A stretch of 64,000 nt of DNA, taken from assembly GCF_040183065.1 (NCBI RefSeq), contig NC_091125.1, positions 120,120,621 through 120,184,620 of the forward strand, read 5' to 3'. Positions within the stretch are counted from its first letter, which is position 1, and each line of letters opens with the position of its first letter. The notes beneath the pieces were generated by a model. The model saw only the letters and a list, made by a program, of their open reading frames with translations, searched no databases and had not been told where the DNA came from. The translations under genes were made by a program, and so were the position numbers. This document shows, in pieces, positions 25,221-35,575 of the stretch. Source of the stretch: Periplaneta americana (Eukaryota > Arthropoda > Insecta > Blattodea > Blattidae).

Positions 25221-25745
25221 TTATCATCCAGTCTGCTGTCGAAAAATCTGAAAGTTAGAATTTATAAAACAGTTATATTACCGGTTGTTCTGTATGGTTG
25301 TGAAACTTGGACTCTCACTTTGACAGAGGAACAGAGATTAAGATGTTTGAGAATAAGGTTCTTAGAAAAATATTTGAGGCTAAGAGGGATGAAGTTACAG
25401 GAGAATGGAGAAAGTTACACAACGCAGAACTGTACGCATTGTAGGCCTATTATTCACCTGACATAATTAGGAACATTAAATCCAGACGTTTGAGATGGGC
25501 AGGGCATGTAGCACGTATGGGCGAATCCAGAGATGCATATAGAGTGTTAGTTGGGAGGCCGGAGGAAGAAGACCTTTAGGGAGGCGGAGACGTAGATAGG
25601 AAGATAATATTAAAATGGATTTAAGAGAGGTGGGATATGATGATAGAAAATGGATTAATTTTGCTCAGGATAGGGACCAATGGCGGGCTTATGTGAGGGT
25701 GGCAATGAACCTCCGGGTTCCTTAAAAGCCAGTAAGTAAGTAAGT
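25221..25745 (+). mobile_element. LINE-A copy 3, 5'-truncated, frameshifted
   Basis: DNA from ttatcatccagtctgctgtc to the (GTAA)n tail matches the 3' ~520 bp of LINE-A. It shares the one-base deletion of copies 1 and 2 after LREEQRL. It also has an inserted aggcctatt near 25444 and a one-base loss at 25566. No long frame remains. Confidence 0.92.
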
Positions 25746-26264
25746 ACTACTTAGAAAAATTATGTAAAATTAAGTAAACTTGAATGTTGGTACTAGAATT
25801 TAATTTAATTACTAGTCTAAATATTAATATTTCTACTAAGCCAATAATGTAAGATCAATTTTTAGGGCATTTTTAAGGGCATTTTTGAAAGATTTTTAGT
25901 TAATAAATGCATTGTTTTAGGACATTTTTTCATGATTTATAATCTTTAGAATTCTAGCTCTATTCATAATATTTGTCGTACAATTCCTTATTATACCGTA
26001 TCCTCCATTGGCCATTAGCCTTTATCGGTCCGTATATTTTGCTAAGTACTTTCTTTTCAAATTTACTTAAGGCTGTTTCTGAGGAGTAGTAATTCACAAA
26101 TCACAAATAAGAGTTCTCGTTTACATTTTCGTGTTATAGAAAATAACCTGTGGAATAGCTAACTTTCTCGCAGACATTCCAAATTCTGACATGTCACTGC
26201 GGATCAGCATAAGAAGGTTGTGAACCAGTCTTCATGCACATAAGCGACTATTTCGTGGGAGGAA

Positions 26265-26690
26265 ATGACTACGCATGCAGGCAGGCAGGTAGAACTGCTA
26301 ATAATTGCCACACTTTCACTGAACAGGTTGGTTCCGTGGGCAGTGGCCAGAAAACTACTCGACTTTTGTTATAGCATGGCGCGCGCGCGTGCCCCAGCGC
26401 AGCGCCCAAAGTTCTGCTCAGTTAATTACGGGGAGCAGTCAAGTGTCAAGCCCCCACAGCTGCCGGGCACGCGGAATCGATTGTCTGGCCGGCCCGATAT
26501 GTGCCTAAGTGGCGGAACGGAGCGGCCATCGTGGCCGACAGGTGACACGGGCCTTTTCGCGAGTTGCGACACTGGAAAGTTGGCAAGTGCCACCGCTGAC
26601 CTGGTTGGTCACCTCTGTATTGTGAGATACCTACTTGCTCCAGAGCTCCACTTTCTTCACACGAGACTGTCTTGAAAATCATAAGTTACT
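26265..26690. other. GC/CpG-rich island with 136-codon frame of unknown value
   Basis: This ~400-bp block is strikingly GC-rich and full of CG (gcgcgcgcgtgcc; ggccggcccgat; gcggaacggagcggcc). A 136-codon frame (26265-26675) crosses it, but its residue pattern matches no family I know, and high GC lowers stop frequency. It could be a promoter-type CpG island, a first exon or a fragment of a GC-rich repeat. Confidence 0.4.
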
Positions 26691-26732
26691 CAAAGTCGAA
26701 GAAGTAATACTACCTCAACGGCCTCCTTAAAC

Positions 26733-26738
26733 AACAAC

Positions 26739-26789
<51 letters not shown>

Positions 26790-26796
26790 TATTATA
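26733..26796. repeat. (AAT)n microsatellite
   Basis: AAT trinucleotides abut the 5' end of LINE-A copy 4. Confidence 0.95.
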
Positions 26797-27669
26797 ACAG
26801 GCAGGGTTTGGAATTGAACGGGCTACATCAGCTTCTTGTCTATGCGGATGACGTGAATATGTTAGGAGAAAATACACAAACGGTTAGGGAAAACACGGAA
26901 ATTTTACTTGAAGCAAGTAAAGCGATCGGTTTGGAAGTAAATCCCGAAAAGACAAAGTATATGATTATGTCTCGTGACGGGAATATTGTACGAAATGGAA
27001 ATATAAATATTGGAGATTTATCCTTCGAAGAGGTGGAAAAATTCAAATATCTTGGAGCAACAGTAACAAATATAAATGACACTCGGGAGGAAATTAAACG
27101 CAGAATAAATATGGGAAATGCGTGTTATTATTCGGTTGAGAAGCTCTTATCATCCAGTCTGCTCTCCAAAAATCTGAAAGTTAGAATTTATAAAACAGTT
27201 ATATTACCGGTTCTTCTATATGGCTGTGAAACTTGGACTCTCACTCTGAGAGAGGAACATAGGTTAAGGGTGGTTGAGAATAAGGTGCTTAGGAAAATAT
27301 TTGGGGCTAAGCGGGATGAAGTTACAGGAGAATGGAGAAAGTTACACAACACAGAACTGCACACATTGTATTCTTCACCTGACATAATTAGGAACTTGAA
27401 ATCCAGACGTTTGAGATGGGCAGGGCATGTAGCACGTATGGGCGAATCCAGAAAGGCATATAGAGTGTTAGTTGGGAGACCGGAGGGAAAAAGACCTTTA
27501 GGGAGGCCGAGACGTAGATGGGAGGATAATATTAAAATGGATTTGAGGGAGGTGGGATATGATGATAGAGACTGGCTTAATCTTGCACAGGATAGGGACC
27601 GATGGCGGGCTTATGTGAGGGCGGCAATGAACCTTCGGGTTCCTTAAAAGCCATTTGTAAGTAAGTAAG

Positions 27670-27672
<3 letters not shown>
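26797..27672 (+). mobile_element. LINE-A copy 4, in-frame C-terminal 279 codons
   Basis: A single open frame (26808-27647) runs from the RT catalytic YADD ([12 protein letters not shown]) through [38 protein letters not shown] and [13 protein letters not shown] to MNLRVP and a stop, followed by (GTAA)n. It shares subfamily markers with copy 8 ([18 protein letters not shown]) and is almost identical to it. The endonuclease and N-terminal RT are missing, so it cannot move by itself. It sits between (AAT)n and (ATT)n. Confidence 0.95.

Positions 27673-27712
<40 letters not shown>
27673..27712. repeat. (ATT)n microsatellite
   Basis: ATT trinucleotides follow the LINE-A (GTAA)n tail directly. Confidence 0.95.
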
Positions 27713-27713
<1 letters not shown>

Positions 27714-27855
27714 TATTTACTTATATTTAATGTGCTGTACAACAGCCAGTGGCCAATTACAGTTCAGCACAAAGAATATAACAAAAACATCAGCAATAAA
27801 TTACAATAAAAGTACAAATAAATAATTAAAATAATGACAGTTAAATAAAATGATA
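27712..27855 (-). mobile_element. LINE-D 3' end, reverse strand
   Basis: The phrase agccagtggccaattacagt followed by tcagcaca closely matches the segment at 53490-53525 (agccattggccaataaaagt). Both start with a (TTTA)-rich run, consistent with the 3' tail of a reverse-strand LINE. No coding part is recognised. Confidence 0.55.
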
Positions 27856-28747
27856 ATTGAGGGGTTTGCCGGAAGAAAGGCGGATAGCCCTATACGCCGT
27901 TCTTCGGGAAAACGGTTTAAAATGTAGTGAATAATTCGCTAATTATAGTAGCGAAATTTTGTTTTGATTGTACTGTACATACCTGCAGGACAGGGCTGCG
28001 TGCGTGCGTGCGCGATTTAGTCAGTCAGTCTACAAGTAGAGCTAGTGCTGCGCGTTACCGCATACTGTACTGCGTGTGTTTTCTCTTGGTAGAGACTAAG
28101 CAAATATATATAGTTCAATTTAGTCAGTCCAGTTGTTTCCTTTGACTGCTTTTTATGTTCATTATTGTCCTTGCTTTAAGAGTAAACAAACTTATGAAAC
28201 TCAGAGACTCAGACGGAAATATTTTATGTTCTATAAAGAGATTTGTTACAATATTCAGATTTTTGGGCTTATTGTTATCAGGATTATACAAAGAGTAAAT
28301 TTTATTTATTTATGTTCACACAAAATGGAGATTTTCTTTTTCTGCTATATTCAGAGATTTTGCTTTGCGTACTTAATGTCTACTCAGTATATCTGAAATA
28401 ATATAAATTTCTTTAGAAGTAGATAATAAATGTCATAAAATGTATCTTTGTTTCAATTCCGTGTGAAATTTAAATCTGAAATCTATATTAAATCCCCTAA
28501 GCAAATCATTATATGGATAAAGGGCGTATAGACCGAAGTTTTATATGGTACAAATATAAGGAAATTTGATAATATAAATTGCCTAAATGCTACAAAACAT
28601 TTATACTGCTAAGATTTTTAATTTAATGTATAATTTTTTTCACTATCTGTATAAAAATTTATTCAGGTGCGTTTTAAAATCTTAGATTGCCTGTATCTCA
28701 ATTCACCATATTGAAGTATACGCCCTTTTTCCGGCAAACCCCTCAAC
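27856..28747. mobile_element. Non-autonomous DNA transposon, 892 bp, TA target site
   Basis: The inverted ends are ATTGAGGGGTTTGCCGGAA (left) and, on the other strand, GTTGAGGGGTTTGCCGGAA. TA lies immediately outside both (27854-27855 and 28748-28749), suggesting a Tc1/mariner-like target site. The inner part of the ends also pairs (gcctatacgcc-like and gtatacgcc). Frames at 27927-28145 and 28133-28396 have no known motif. It is inserted in old LINE-D-like DNA. Confidence 0.72.
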
Positions 28748-28884
28748 TACAAATGCAATAATGGAATCATATAAATGAAGAATGAAATGATATAAATAGT
28801 ATTACAAAGATATACGAGATGACGAAAATATTATAATATAACGACAATAATGACGTGTAGGCAAATCCTTTATTTGGGATTCCA

Positions 28885-29180
28885 CATGTGTGGATACACT
28901 GGCCCCTTCTCATCTGTCTTCAACCTCTAAGACACCAGGATCTGCAGCAGAAAGTGCCGCTGTCAGTAAACACCATAAATATAAACATCTTGCAGATAAT
29001 TATATTTTTGTCCCTTTCGCGGTTGAAACGTTTGGATCATGGTGTAGTGAAGCCAAAGCTCTCATCTCCACCATAGGCAGAAATTTAGTGCAGCTTTCTG
29101 GGGACCCTCGAAGCAGTCAATATCTACGTCAGCGCATTGGTATCGCCATTCTTGCATCCTTCCCGAGTCCTCTTATTTAG
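28885..29180 (+). mobile_element. Retroelement C-terminal fragment (VETFGSW type)
   Basis: The 96-codon frame reads DTLAPSHLSSTSKTPGSAAE, then HHKYKHLADNYIFVPFAVET, FGSW and RQRIGIAILAS. I associate this with the conserved C-terminal tail of a non-LTR element common in invertebrate genomes (TLAPSHL...KY.HL...Y.FVP.AVETLG.WG...). That is from memory only. It is uninterrupted but has no RT domain upstream. Confidence 0.55.
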
Positions 29181-29486
29181 ATGAGATTTTCTTCCTTTAA
29201 TTATTCAATTTATTTGTATTTTATTATAGTATACATATCAATGTGAATACAATTCCACTAGAATAATAAATTTGGTAGTTATTTTGTATAAAAACTAATT
29301 TTATACTTTTTCACATAGACTCGTAAATTTAACTGAATAATGGAAAGAGTGTGCTGTCCATAATCCTAATCACTTCTATTATGACGTCATAACTTGTGCC
29401 ATAAAGTTAACATTATGAAACAATTTGCCGATGCTATAATAATATATATGATGACATTGAATGAACGGAATAAAATGGATGACATC

Positions 29487-29488
<2 letters not shown>

Positions 29489-29551
<63 letters not shown>
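29489..29551. repeat. (TA)n microsatellite, ~62 bp
   Basis: Uninterrupted TA run joined directly to repeat-R copy 2. Confidence 0.97.
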
Positions 29552-29553
<2 letters not shown>

Positions 29554-29885
29554 ACCACATGAAATTATTAGTATGAACTTCGAAAGCCGAATACCACTTT
29601 AAAGTGATATTCTTTTTACTTATTAATTACGTTCAAATTTAGTAACTTTCGCTTCATGAATGTTGCCAGCTTCTTCAACGACGCTGTCAACTGTAACTGC
29701 CAGTTATAGTATTCGTAAAACCCTGAATTAAAAGTTACAAAAGAAAATTCAATCTTACAACTAGAAAATAACTCTATTCCACTACCATATGTAGTAATAG
29801 GGAGGAAATGATTAGTTTTCACCCTTAGGATCTAAAGTAAATCGAGACCAAAATTTGAAGTTATCCACTTGTTCAAATGACAATT
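29552..29885 (+). repeat. Unnamed interspersed repeat R, copy 2
   Basis: This parallels 23660-24035 over its length (agtatgaacttcgaaagccg, then gccagttatagta, then tttgaagttatccacttgtt), with small deletions. It begins exactly at the end of the (TA)n run. Confidence 0.85.
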
Positions 29886-30077
29886 AAAAGTAATTGTAAT
29901 TGAAAATGAAAGGATGGAATCATGTCAATTAATAAACAACAAAATGATATAAAAGGTAGCGAGAATAATATTAAAATACATATTTAAACAAAAGACATAA
30001 ATGAAATTAATATAAAACTCCAAAGTATATACTATACATTAAATGGATCCAAGTTAGATCCATGCAAATTAGCACAA

Positions 30078-30091
30078 TAATAATAATAATG

Positions 30092-30150
<59 letters not shown>
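30078..30150. repeat. (AAT)n microsatellite
   Basis: Imperfect AAT repeat with ATG and AAC variants. It abuts the RT fragment at 30151. Confidence 0.95.
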
Positions 30151-30151
<1 letters not shown>

Positions 30152-30875
30152 TGGTGAAAGCAACAGGAATTGATGGAATCCCCATTGAATTAGTGAAATG
30201 CTTGGGTGAAGACAAGAAGGAAATTCTGTTATTAGAGTATGCAGTGAAATATATGAGAAAGGCGAATCGCCTGAAGATTTTGCGGAGACAGTGTTGCTTC
30301 CAGTACCGAAGAAAAATAATGCCAAGAAATGTAATGCGTTCAATACTATCAGCCTAATACAGCACTCGGCGAAGATTCTCTTGCAAATACTGAATCGACA
30401 TTTATTTTCTAAGATGGAAGAACAGTTGGAAAACGAGCAGTTTGGCTTCAGGAAGGAAAAAGGTACGAGAGATGCAATTTGACTGCTACGAACAATCGGC
30501 GAAAGATACCTAGAGAAGAATAAAGAAGTGTATGTAGTATTTGTTGACTTACAAATGGCTTTTGACAGAGTGGATTGGAATAAACTGATGAGGATCCTAA
30601 AGAAAAAGGTGTGGATTGGAAAGAGAGAAGACTGTTCAGTAATCTGTATAATTATGAAACAACGAGTCAAAGGCAGGATAGGAGAAGAAATTTTAGAAGG
30701 AAGTGAAATAGGAAGAGGAGTACGACAAGGATGCCCTTTATCACCTACCCTGTTCAACATCTACTTGGAGGATTTAGTAAAGAACTGTTTTCAGAACATG
30801 GGAGGAGTGATAGTAGGAGGAACAACAATAAAGTGTGTACGATTTGCTGATAGAAAAGGGTATATTTCTAAATAA
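30151..30875 (+). pseudogene. LINE reverse transcriptase core fragment (probably LINE-B)
   Basis: In order: GIDGIPIELVKCLG, LLQILNRHLFSKMEEQLENE, QFGFRKEKGTRDAI, the motif A region VYVVFVDLQMAFDRVDW, the motif B region GVRQGCPLSPTLFNIYLEDL, and the start of motif C (RFAD) where it breaks off. A frameshift near 30260-30290 and a stop at 30480 show decay. It lacks a 3' end: the homology stops within the catalytic FADD box, which is unusual for LINE copies (normally 5'-truncated). Assignment to LINE-B comes from remembered cockroach sequences and is tentative. Confidence 0.85.
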
Positions 30876-31268
30876 TTGGAGGCTTGAAATAATTTCAGTA
30901 AAATAATTAAATATTAATAAATCAAAACTTAATAAAATAAAATTTTAACAAACTTAAACCGATAGTTATTATAAAACTACTATTGACTGTGCTCATAGTT
31001 TTAGTGTATTTGTTGAGTTTCTGGGAGATATCCCTTTCAGCTTGAAGAGATATGTTGTACTTACTCGTCATTAAAGAGCGATAAAACTTCTTAGCATGGC
31101 GTCCTCCGGGATGGAAGTAAAGATCAGGGGTCTGTATCTTAGATTTATGGCACGTAAAAGGATTCTGTCCCTGATAGGAGTTGAGGCAAAATGTGTTGGC
31201 CATTGTCCTTCCAAGTTGAATAATTCTGACTCTGGATAACGTCTGTAATTTAAGCTTTGTCAAATAAA

Positions 31269-31340
31269 TTACTACTACCACTAAGTTACTACTACTACTA
31301 CTACTACTACTACTGCTACTACTACTACTACTACTACTAT
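31269..31340. repeat. (ACT)n microsatellite
   Basis: ACT/CTA trinucleotides with a few interruptions. Confidence 0.95.
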
Positions 31341-31421
31341 GACTATTTCTGCTCTTGTCAACAGAGAGGTTTCCTTTCTTGGCGTGTCTTATATAGGCCT
31401 AATACTTATAACTTATTTCAG

Positions 31422-31745
31422 TTACACAACGCAGAACTGCACACATTGTATTCTTCACCTGACATAATTAGGAACATTAAATCCAAACGTTTGAGATGGG
31501 CAGGGCATGTAGCACGTATGGGCGAATCCAGAAATGCACATAGATTGTTAGTTGGGTGGGCGGATGGAAAAATACCTTTGGGGAGGCCGAGACGTAGATG
31601 AGAGGGTAATATTAAAATGGATTTGAGAGAAGTGGGATATGATGATAGAGATTGGATTAACCTTGTATAGAATAGGGACTGATGGCGGGCTTACATGAGG
31701 GCGGCAATGAACCTGCGAGTTCTTAAAAGCCTAAGTATGTAAGTA
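31422..31745 (+). mobile_element. LINE-A copy 5, short 3' fragment
   Basis: It begins at agttacacaacgcagaactg and matches the last ~310 bp of LINE-A ([26 protein letters not shown]). An in-frame stop (tga at 31599) and later changes degrade it. The (GTAA)n tail is reduced to aagtatgtaagta. Confidence 0.9.
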
Positions 31746-31757
31746 CATCCGTCATAC

Positions 31758-31808
<51 letters not shown>
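31758..31808. repeat. (ATT)n microsatellite
   Basis: ATT trinucleotides between LINE-A copies 5 and 6. Confidence 0.95.
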
Positions 31809-31825
31809 TTGTTATTTATTCGATT

Positions 31826-31993
31826 AGGGAAAATACGGGAATTTTACTGGAAGCAAGTAAAGAAATAGGTTTGGAAGTAAATCCCGAAAAGACAAAGTAT
31901 ATGATTATGTCTCGGGACCAGAATATTGTACGAAATGGAAATATAAGAATTGGAAATTTATGTTTTGTAGAGGTGGAGAAGTTCAAATATCCA
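31826..31993 (+). mobile_element. LINE-A copy 6, internal fragment
   Basis: The segment matches only the stretch following the catalytic box ([20 protein letters not shown], then VEKFKY), then leaves homology abruptly at 31993. Both ends are truncated. It may be part of one older copy broken by later insertions together with copies 5 and 7. Confidence 0.88.
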
Positions 31994-32370
31994 AAAAGAC
32001 ACGATTCTGGATTTCGTTTCCTTCGTGCATAAACAGAATGTACAAGAATAATGATAATGTGACAATTTTGAAGAGATGCTACATCAACATCTTGCAAGTG
32101 ATATGGGACTATTTAGTGAACAAACTCACATTACAAGTAACAAATCTCGATAGATTTGGAAAATGAAATAAGTTGTAGGCTATTGGGAAAAAGACAGTTT
32201 CACAGATTTCACAACTTCATATATTTCACATAACCATTCTAAACCGTATATGCAAGTTCAGTTAATGGGCATTGCAGTACTACTATTCGATTACAGCCAG
32301 AATGCACAGAAAAACAAAATCCACAAATACTCGTATGAACATGAACTAGTAGTAATAGTGGTAGTAGTAG

Positions 32371-32897
32371 TAGTTTCTTAGGAAAATATTTGGCGCTAAA
32401 GGGATGAAAGTTAGAATTTATAAAACAGTTATATTACCGGTTGTTCTGTATGGTTGTGAAACTTGGACTCTCACTTTGAGAGAGGAACATAGATTAATGG
32501 TGTCTGAGAATAAGGTTCTTAGGAAAATATTTGGGGCTAAGAGGGATGAAGTTACAGGAGAATGGAGAAAGTTACACAACGCAGAGCTGCACGTATTGTA
32601 TCCTTCACCTGACATAATTAGGAACATTAAATCCAGACGTTTGAGATGGGCAGGGCATGTAGCACGTATGGGCGAATCCAGAAATGCATATAGAGTGTTA
32701 GTTGGGAGGCCGGAGGGAAAAATACCTTTAGGGAGGCCGAGACGTAGATGGGAGGATAATATTAAAATGGATTTAAGGGAGGTGGGATATGATGATAGAG
32801 AATGGATTAATCTTGCTCAGGATAGGGACCAATGGCGGGCTTATGTGAGGACGGCAATGAACCTCCGGGTTCCTTAAACGCTAGTAAGTAAGTAAGT
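32371..32897 (+). mobile_element. LINE-A copy 7 with scrambled 5' junction
   Basis: The main part (frame 32404-32877, 157 codons) reads [20 protein letters not shown] to MNLRVP in frame, then a (GTAA)n tail. The first ~37 bp (ttcttaggaaaatatttggc, then gctaaagggatgaa) belong to a position about 150 bp further downstream in the element (compare 32515-32552). The 5' end is therefore a short out-of-order duplication joined at a gatgaa/gaaagtta microhomology. Confidence 0.9.
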
Positions 32898-32914
32898 ATT
32901 ATTATTGTTATTAT

Positions 32915-33200
32915 TATTGCGTAGTCTAAGACGTCATACCTTGGACCAGCATCATGGAATGAGAGCTAGTTCGAATCCTCATACAGAAAATTTGTTTCAT
33001 GAAATTTTGACCGGTATATGGAAGCGATAATAACTCAGCGTAGTGATGATTTTGGGAAGCTTCAGTGAGTAGCGGAATCTGGCTTAGTAAGTCTTCTATA
33101 GCAGCTGGTGGAACCACACGTTACCCCAGTACGAATTGTGTGACCATTCACCTTGCTGTGGCATGTGGTCGCGAGGCCCGGCCTTAGTCCTCCATGCACT
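32915..33200 (+). mobile_element. Possible tRNA-derived SINE (SINE-4)
   Basis: The head tagtctaagacgtcatacct and a B-box-like agttcgaatcctc suggest a tRNA-derived SINE. The body continues with gggaagcttcagtgagta. No second copy is in this window to confirm family boundaries, so the ends are approximate. Confidence 0.5.
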
Positions 33201-33389
33201 GTCACGCCACAGATAAATTACTTAGGCCCGGTTGCAGAAACGCAAATCAAATCAGTCCCTGATCGCCAATCAGTTGATGTCTGATTTATTTGATTGTTCA
33301 TTGCGTTGCACAAACATGAATCTCCAATCAGCTTGTCTCAATTTACTAATTGGTGATTTAAGAAAGAAATACATTTGACAACAGCGCTA

Positions 33390-35575
33390 TTTAGCAACCA
33401 CAGCCAATTTGATGTTCTTTAAAAGTCGCGAAAGGAATGCATCAAGTGGGCGGTGACTAGGAAAACAAGTGAATGTTTTGCTGTTTTGTTGCTTTTTGTA
33501 GAAAGGAAACAGGCGGTTTCTATTTGTATATAGACTACAATATAATGAAAGAATATGAAGAAAACAAAAAAAAAGTGAGGGGGCTTCTGTTGTGGGATTT
33601 GCTAGGGGAATCGACAAGAAATTGGAACATGCATAGCCTCCATAACCCAAAATAATTCCATTTCCCATCTCTCTGTTTACAAATGGAGCTCGTAACCTAC
33701 TCATTAAAAATATTGTGTTGTCATGTGTAGAACCCTGCAAACGGGCTACAACATTCCAGAATTTCAATGATGGTGTATACTACATATTGCCTGTATATTC
33801 ACAGAAAAGAAACCTTTTCTATTTCGATAAAGTTCGGCATCATTTCAACTAGGTGATTGGATGGGGATGTGAGCAGTCTATACAACCAATATTAGGCTAC
33901 TCTTGGAAATCCTGACATGGCTGAAAATTCTCTCTGGATTTCAAATCGTTCCCTATTTGAAGTTTGGGGATTTATGAGACCCTGCCATAACAAAGCAATT
34001 TCATACGTAACATTCCTAACTACTCGGCAAATAGTTGATTTGTGGACCCTAACATTGGGGATCATCAGTGCGGTTTTCGGCGTAATAGATCGACTATTGA
34101 TCAGATTTTTTGTATTCGGCAGATAATGGAGAAAAAATGGGAGTATAAGGGTACAGTACATCAGTTATTCATAGATTTCAAAAAGGCATATGACTCGGTT
34201 AAGAGGGAAGTATTATATGATATTCTTATTGAATTTGGTATTCCCAAGAAACTAGTTCGATTAATTAAAATGTGTCTCAGTGAAACATACAGCAGAGTCC
34301 GTATAGGTCAGTTTCTATCTGATCCTTTTCCAATTCACTGCGGGCTAAAGCAGGGAGATGCACTATCACCTTTACTTTTTAACTTCGCTTTAGAATATGC
34401 CATTAGGAAAGTTCAGGATAACAGGCAGGGTTTGGAATTGAACGGGCTACATCAGCTTCTTGTCTATGCAGATGACGTGAATATGTTAGGAGAAAATACA
34501 CAAACGGTTAGGGAAAACACGGAAATTTTACTTGAAGCAAGTAAAGCGATCGGTTTGGAAGTAAATCCCGAAAAGACAAAGTATATGATTATGTCTCGTG
34601 ACGGGAATATTGTACGAAATGGAAATATAAATATTGGAGATTTATCTTTCGAAGAGGTGGAAAAATTCAAATATCTTGGAGCAACAGTAACAAATATAAA
34701 TGACACTCGGGAGGAAATTAAACGCAGAATAAATATGGGAAATGCGTGTTATTATTCGGTTGAGAAGCTCTTATCATCCAGTCTGCTGTCCAAAAATCTG
34801 AAAGTTAGAATTTATAAAACAGTTATATTACCGGTTCTTCTATATGGCTGTGAAACTTGGACTCTCACTCTGAGAGAGGAACAAAGGTTAAGGGTGTTTG
34901 AGAATAAGGTGCTTAGGAAAATATTTGGGGCTAAGCGGGATGAAGTTACAGGAGAATGGAGAAAGTTACACAACACAGAACTGCACGCATTGTATTCTTC
35001 ACCTGACATAATTAGGAACTTGAAATCCAGACGTTTGAGATGGGCAGGGCATGTAGCACGTATGGGCGAATCCAGAAATGCATATAGAGTGTTAGTTGGG
35101 AGACCGGAGGGAAAAAGACCTTTAGGGAGGCCGAGACGTAGATGGGAGGATAATATTAAAATGGATTTGAGGGAGGTGGGATATGATGATAGAGACTGGC
35201 TTAATCTTGCACAGGATAGGGACCGATGGCGGGCTTATGTGAGGGCGGCAATGAACCTTCGGGTTCCTTAAAAGCCATTTGTAAGTAAGTAAGTAACAAG
35301 ATAACCCAAGACCGCCTGAAAAATTCCAACAGCATAAAATCTCAGCATTATTAGAACTTGGTTCATAGGAGAAAGTGGAAGGTTTCGATTTGTCTGTCTG
35401 CATATATTTGTTTCAATTTTTTAAAGTAACAAAACACAGGAATCCTTACTTAACCTAAATCTTTGCTCAAATTCTCTGTCATTATACATAAAAACAATTC
35501 ATGTCTATCACGGAAACGCCCTCTTCTTAATAATATTTTTTTTTCATTTAAAATTTCTTCATCAGAAGAATCCAT
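33390..35575 (-). pseudogene. Harbinger transposase, broken by frameshifts and a LINE
   Basis: From the ATG at 35575 the product begins MDSSDEEILNEKK and leads, after a frameshift, to FRLSKDSCVLLLKKIE, SPMNQVLIMLRFYAVGIFQ and AVLGYL. LINE-A then intervenes (34055-35293). Reading resumes at [20 protein letters not shown], then EIQREFSAMSGFPRV and, in another frame, CIDCSH (first catalytic region). It then continues KFWNVVARLQGSTHDNTIFL and GIILGYGGYACSNFLSIPL (second catalytic region; the usual LLGDGGYA has Y in place of D). The enzyme normally cuts and pastes the element with a Myb-like partner, and no partner gene is seen. It is dead by frameshift, insertion and catalytic change. Confidence 0.88.
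34055..35293 (+). mobile_element. LINE-A copy 8, longest copy, with 5-bp target duplication
   Basis: The open frame runs to 35271. Motifs in order: [20 protein letters not shown]; motif [16 protein letters not shown]; motif [21 protein letters not shown]; motif [11 protein letters not shown]; motif [13 protein letters not shown]; motif [11 protein letters not shown]; then the C-terminal [36 protein letters not shown] and MNLRVP. The apparent start GTG at 34042 lies in the host Harbinger sequence, so it is not a true start. The endonuclease and N-terminus are missing. The target duplication taaca lies at 34050-34054 and 35294-35298. All RT motifs that remain are intact, implying recent insertion. 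Confidence 0.96.

Noticed and set aside
26840-27082. Reverse frames of 80 and 65 codons repeated at 34464-35009
   Set aside because: These are antisense shadows of LINE-A coding sequence in copies 4 and 8.
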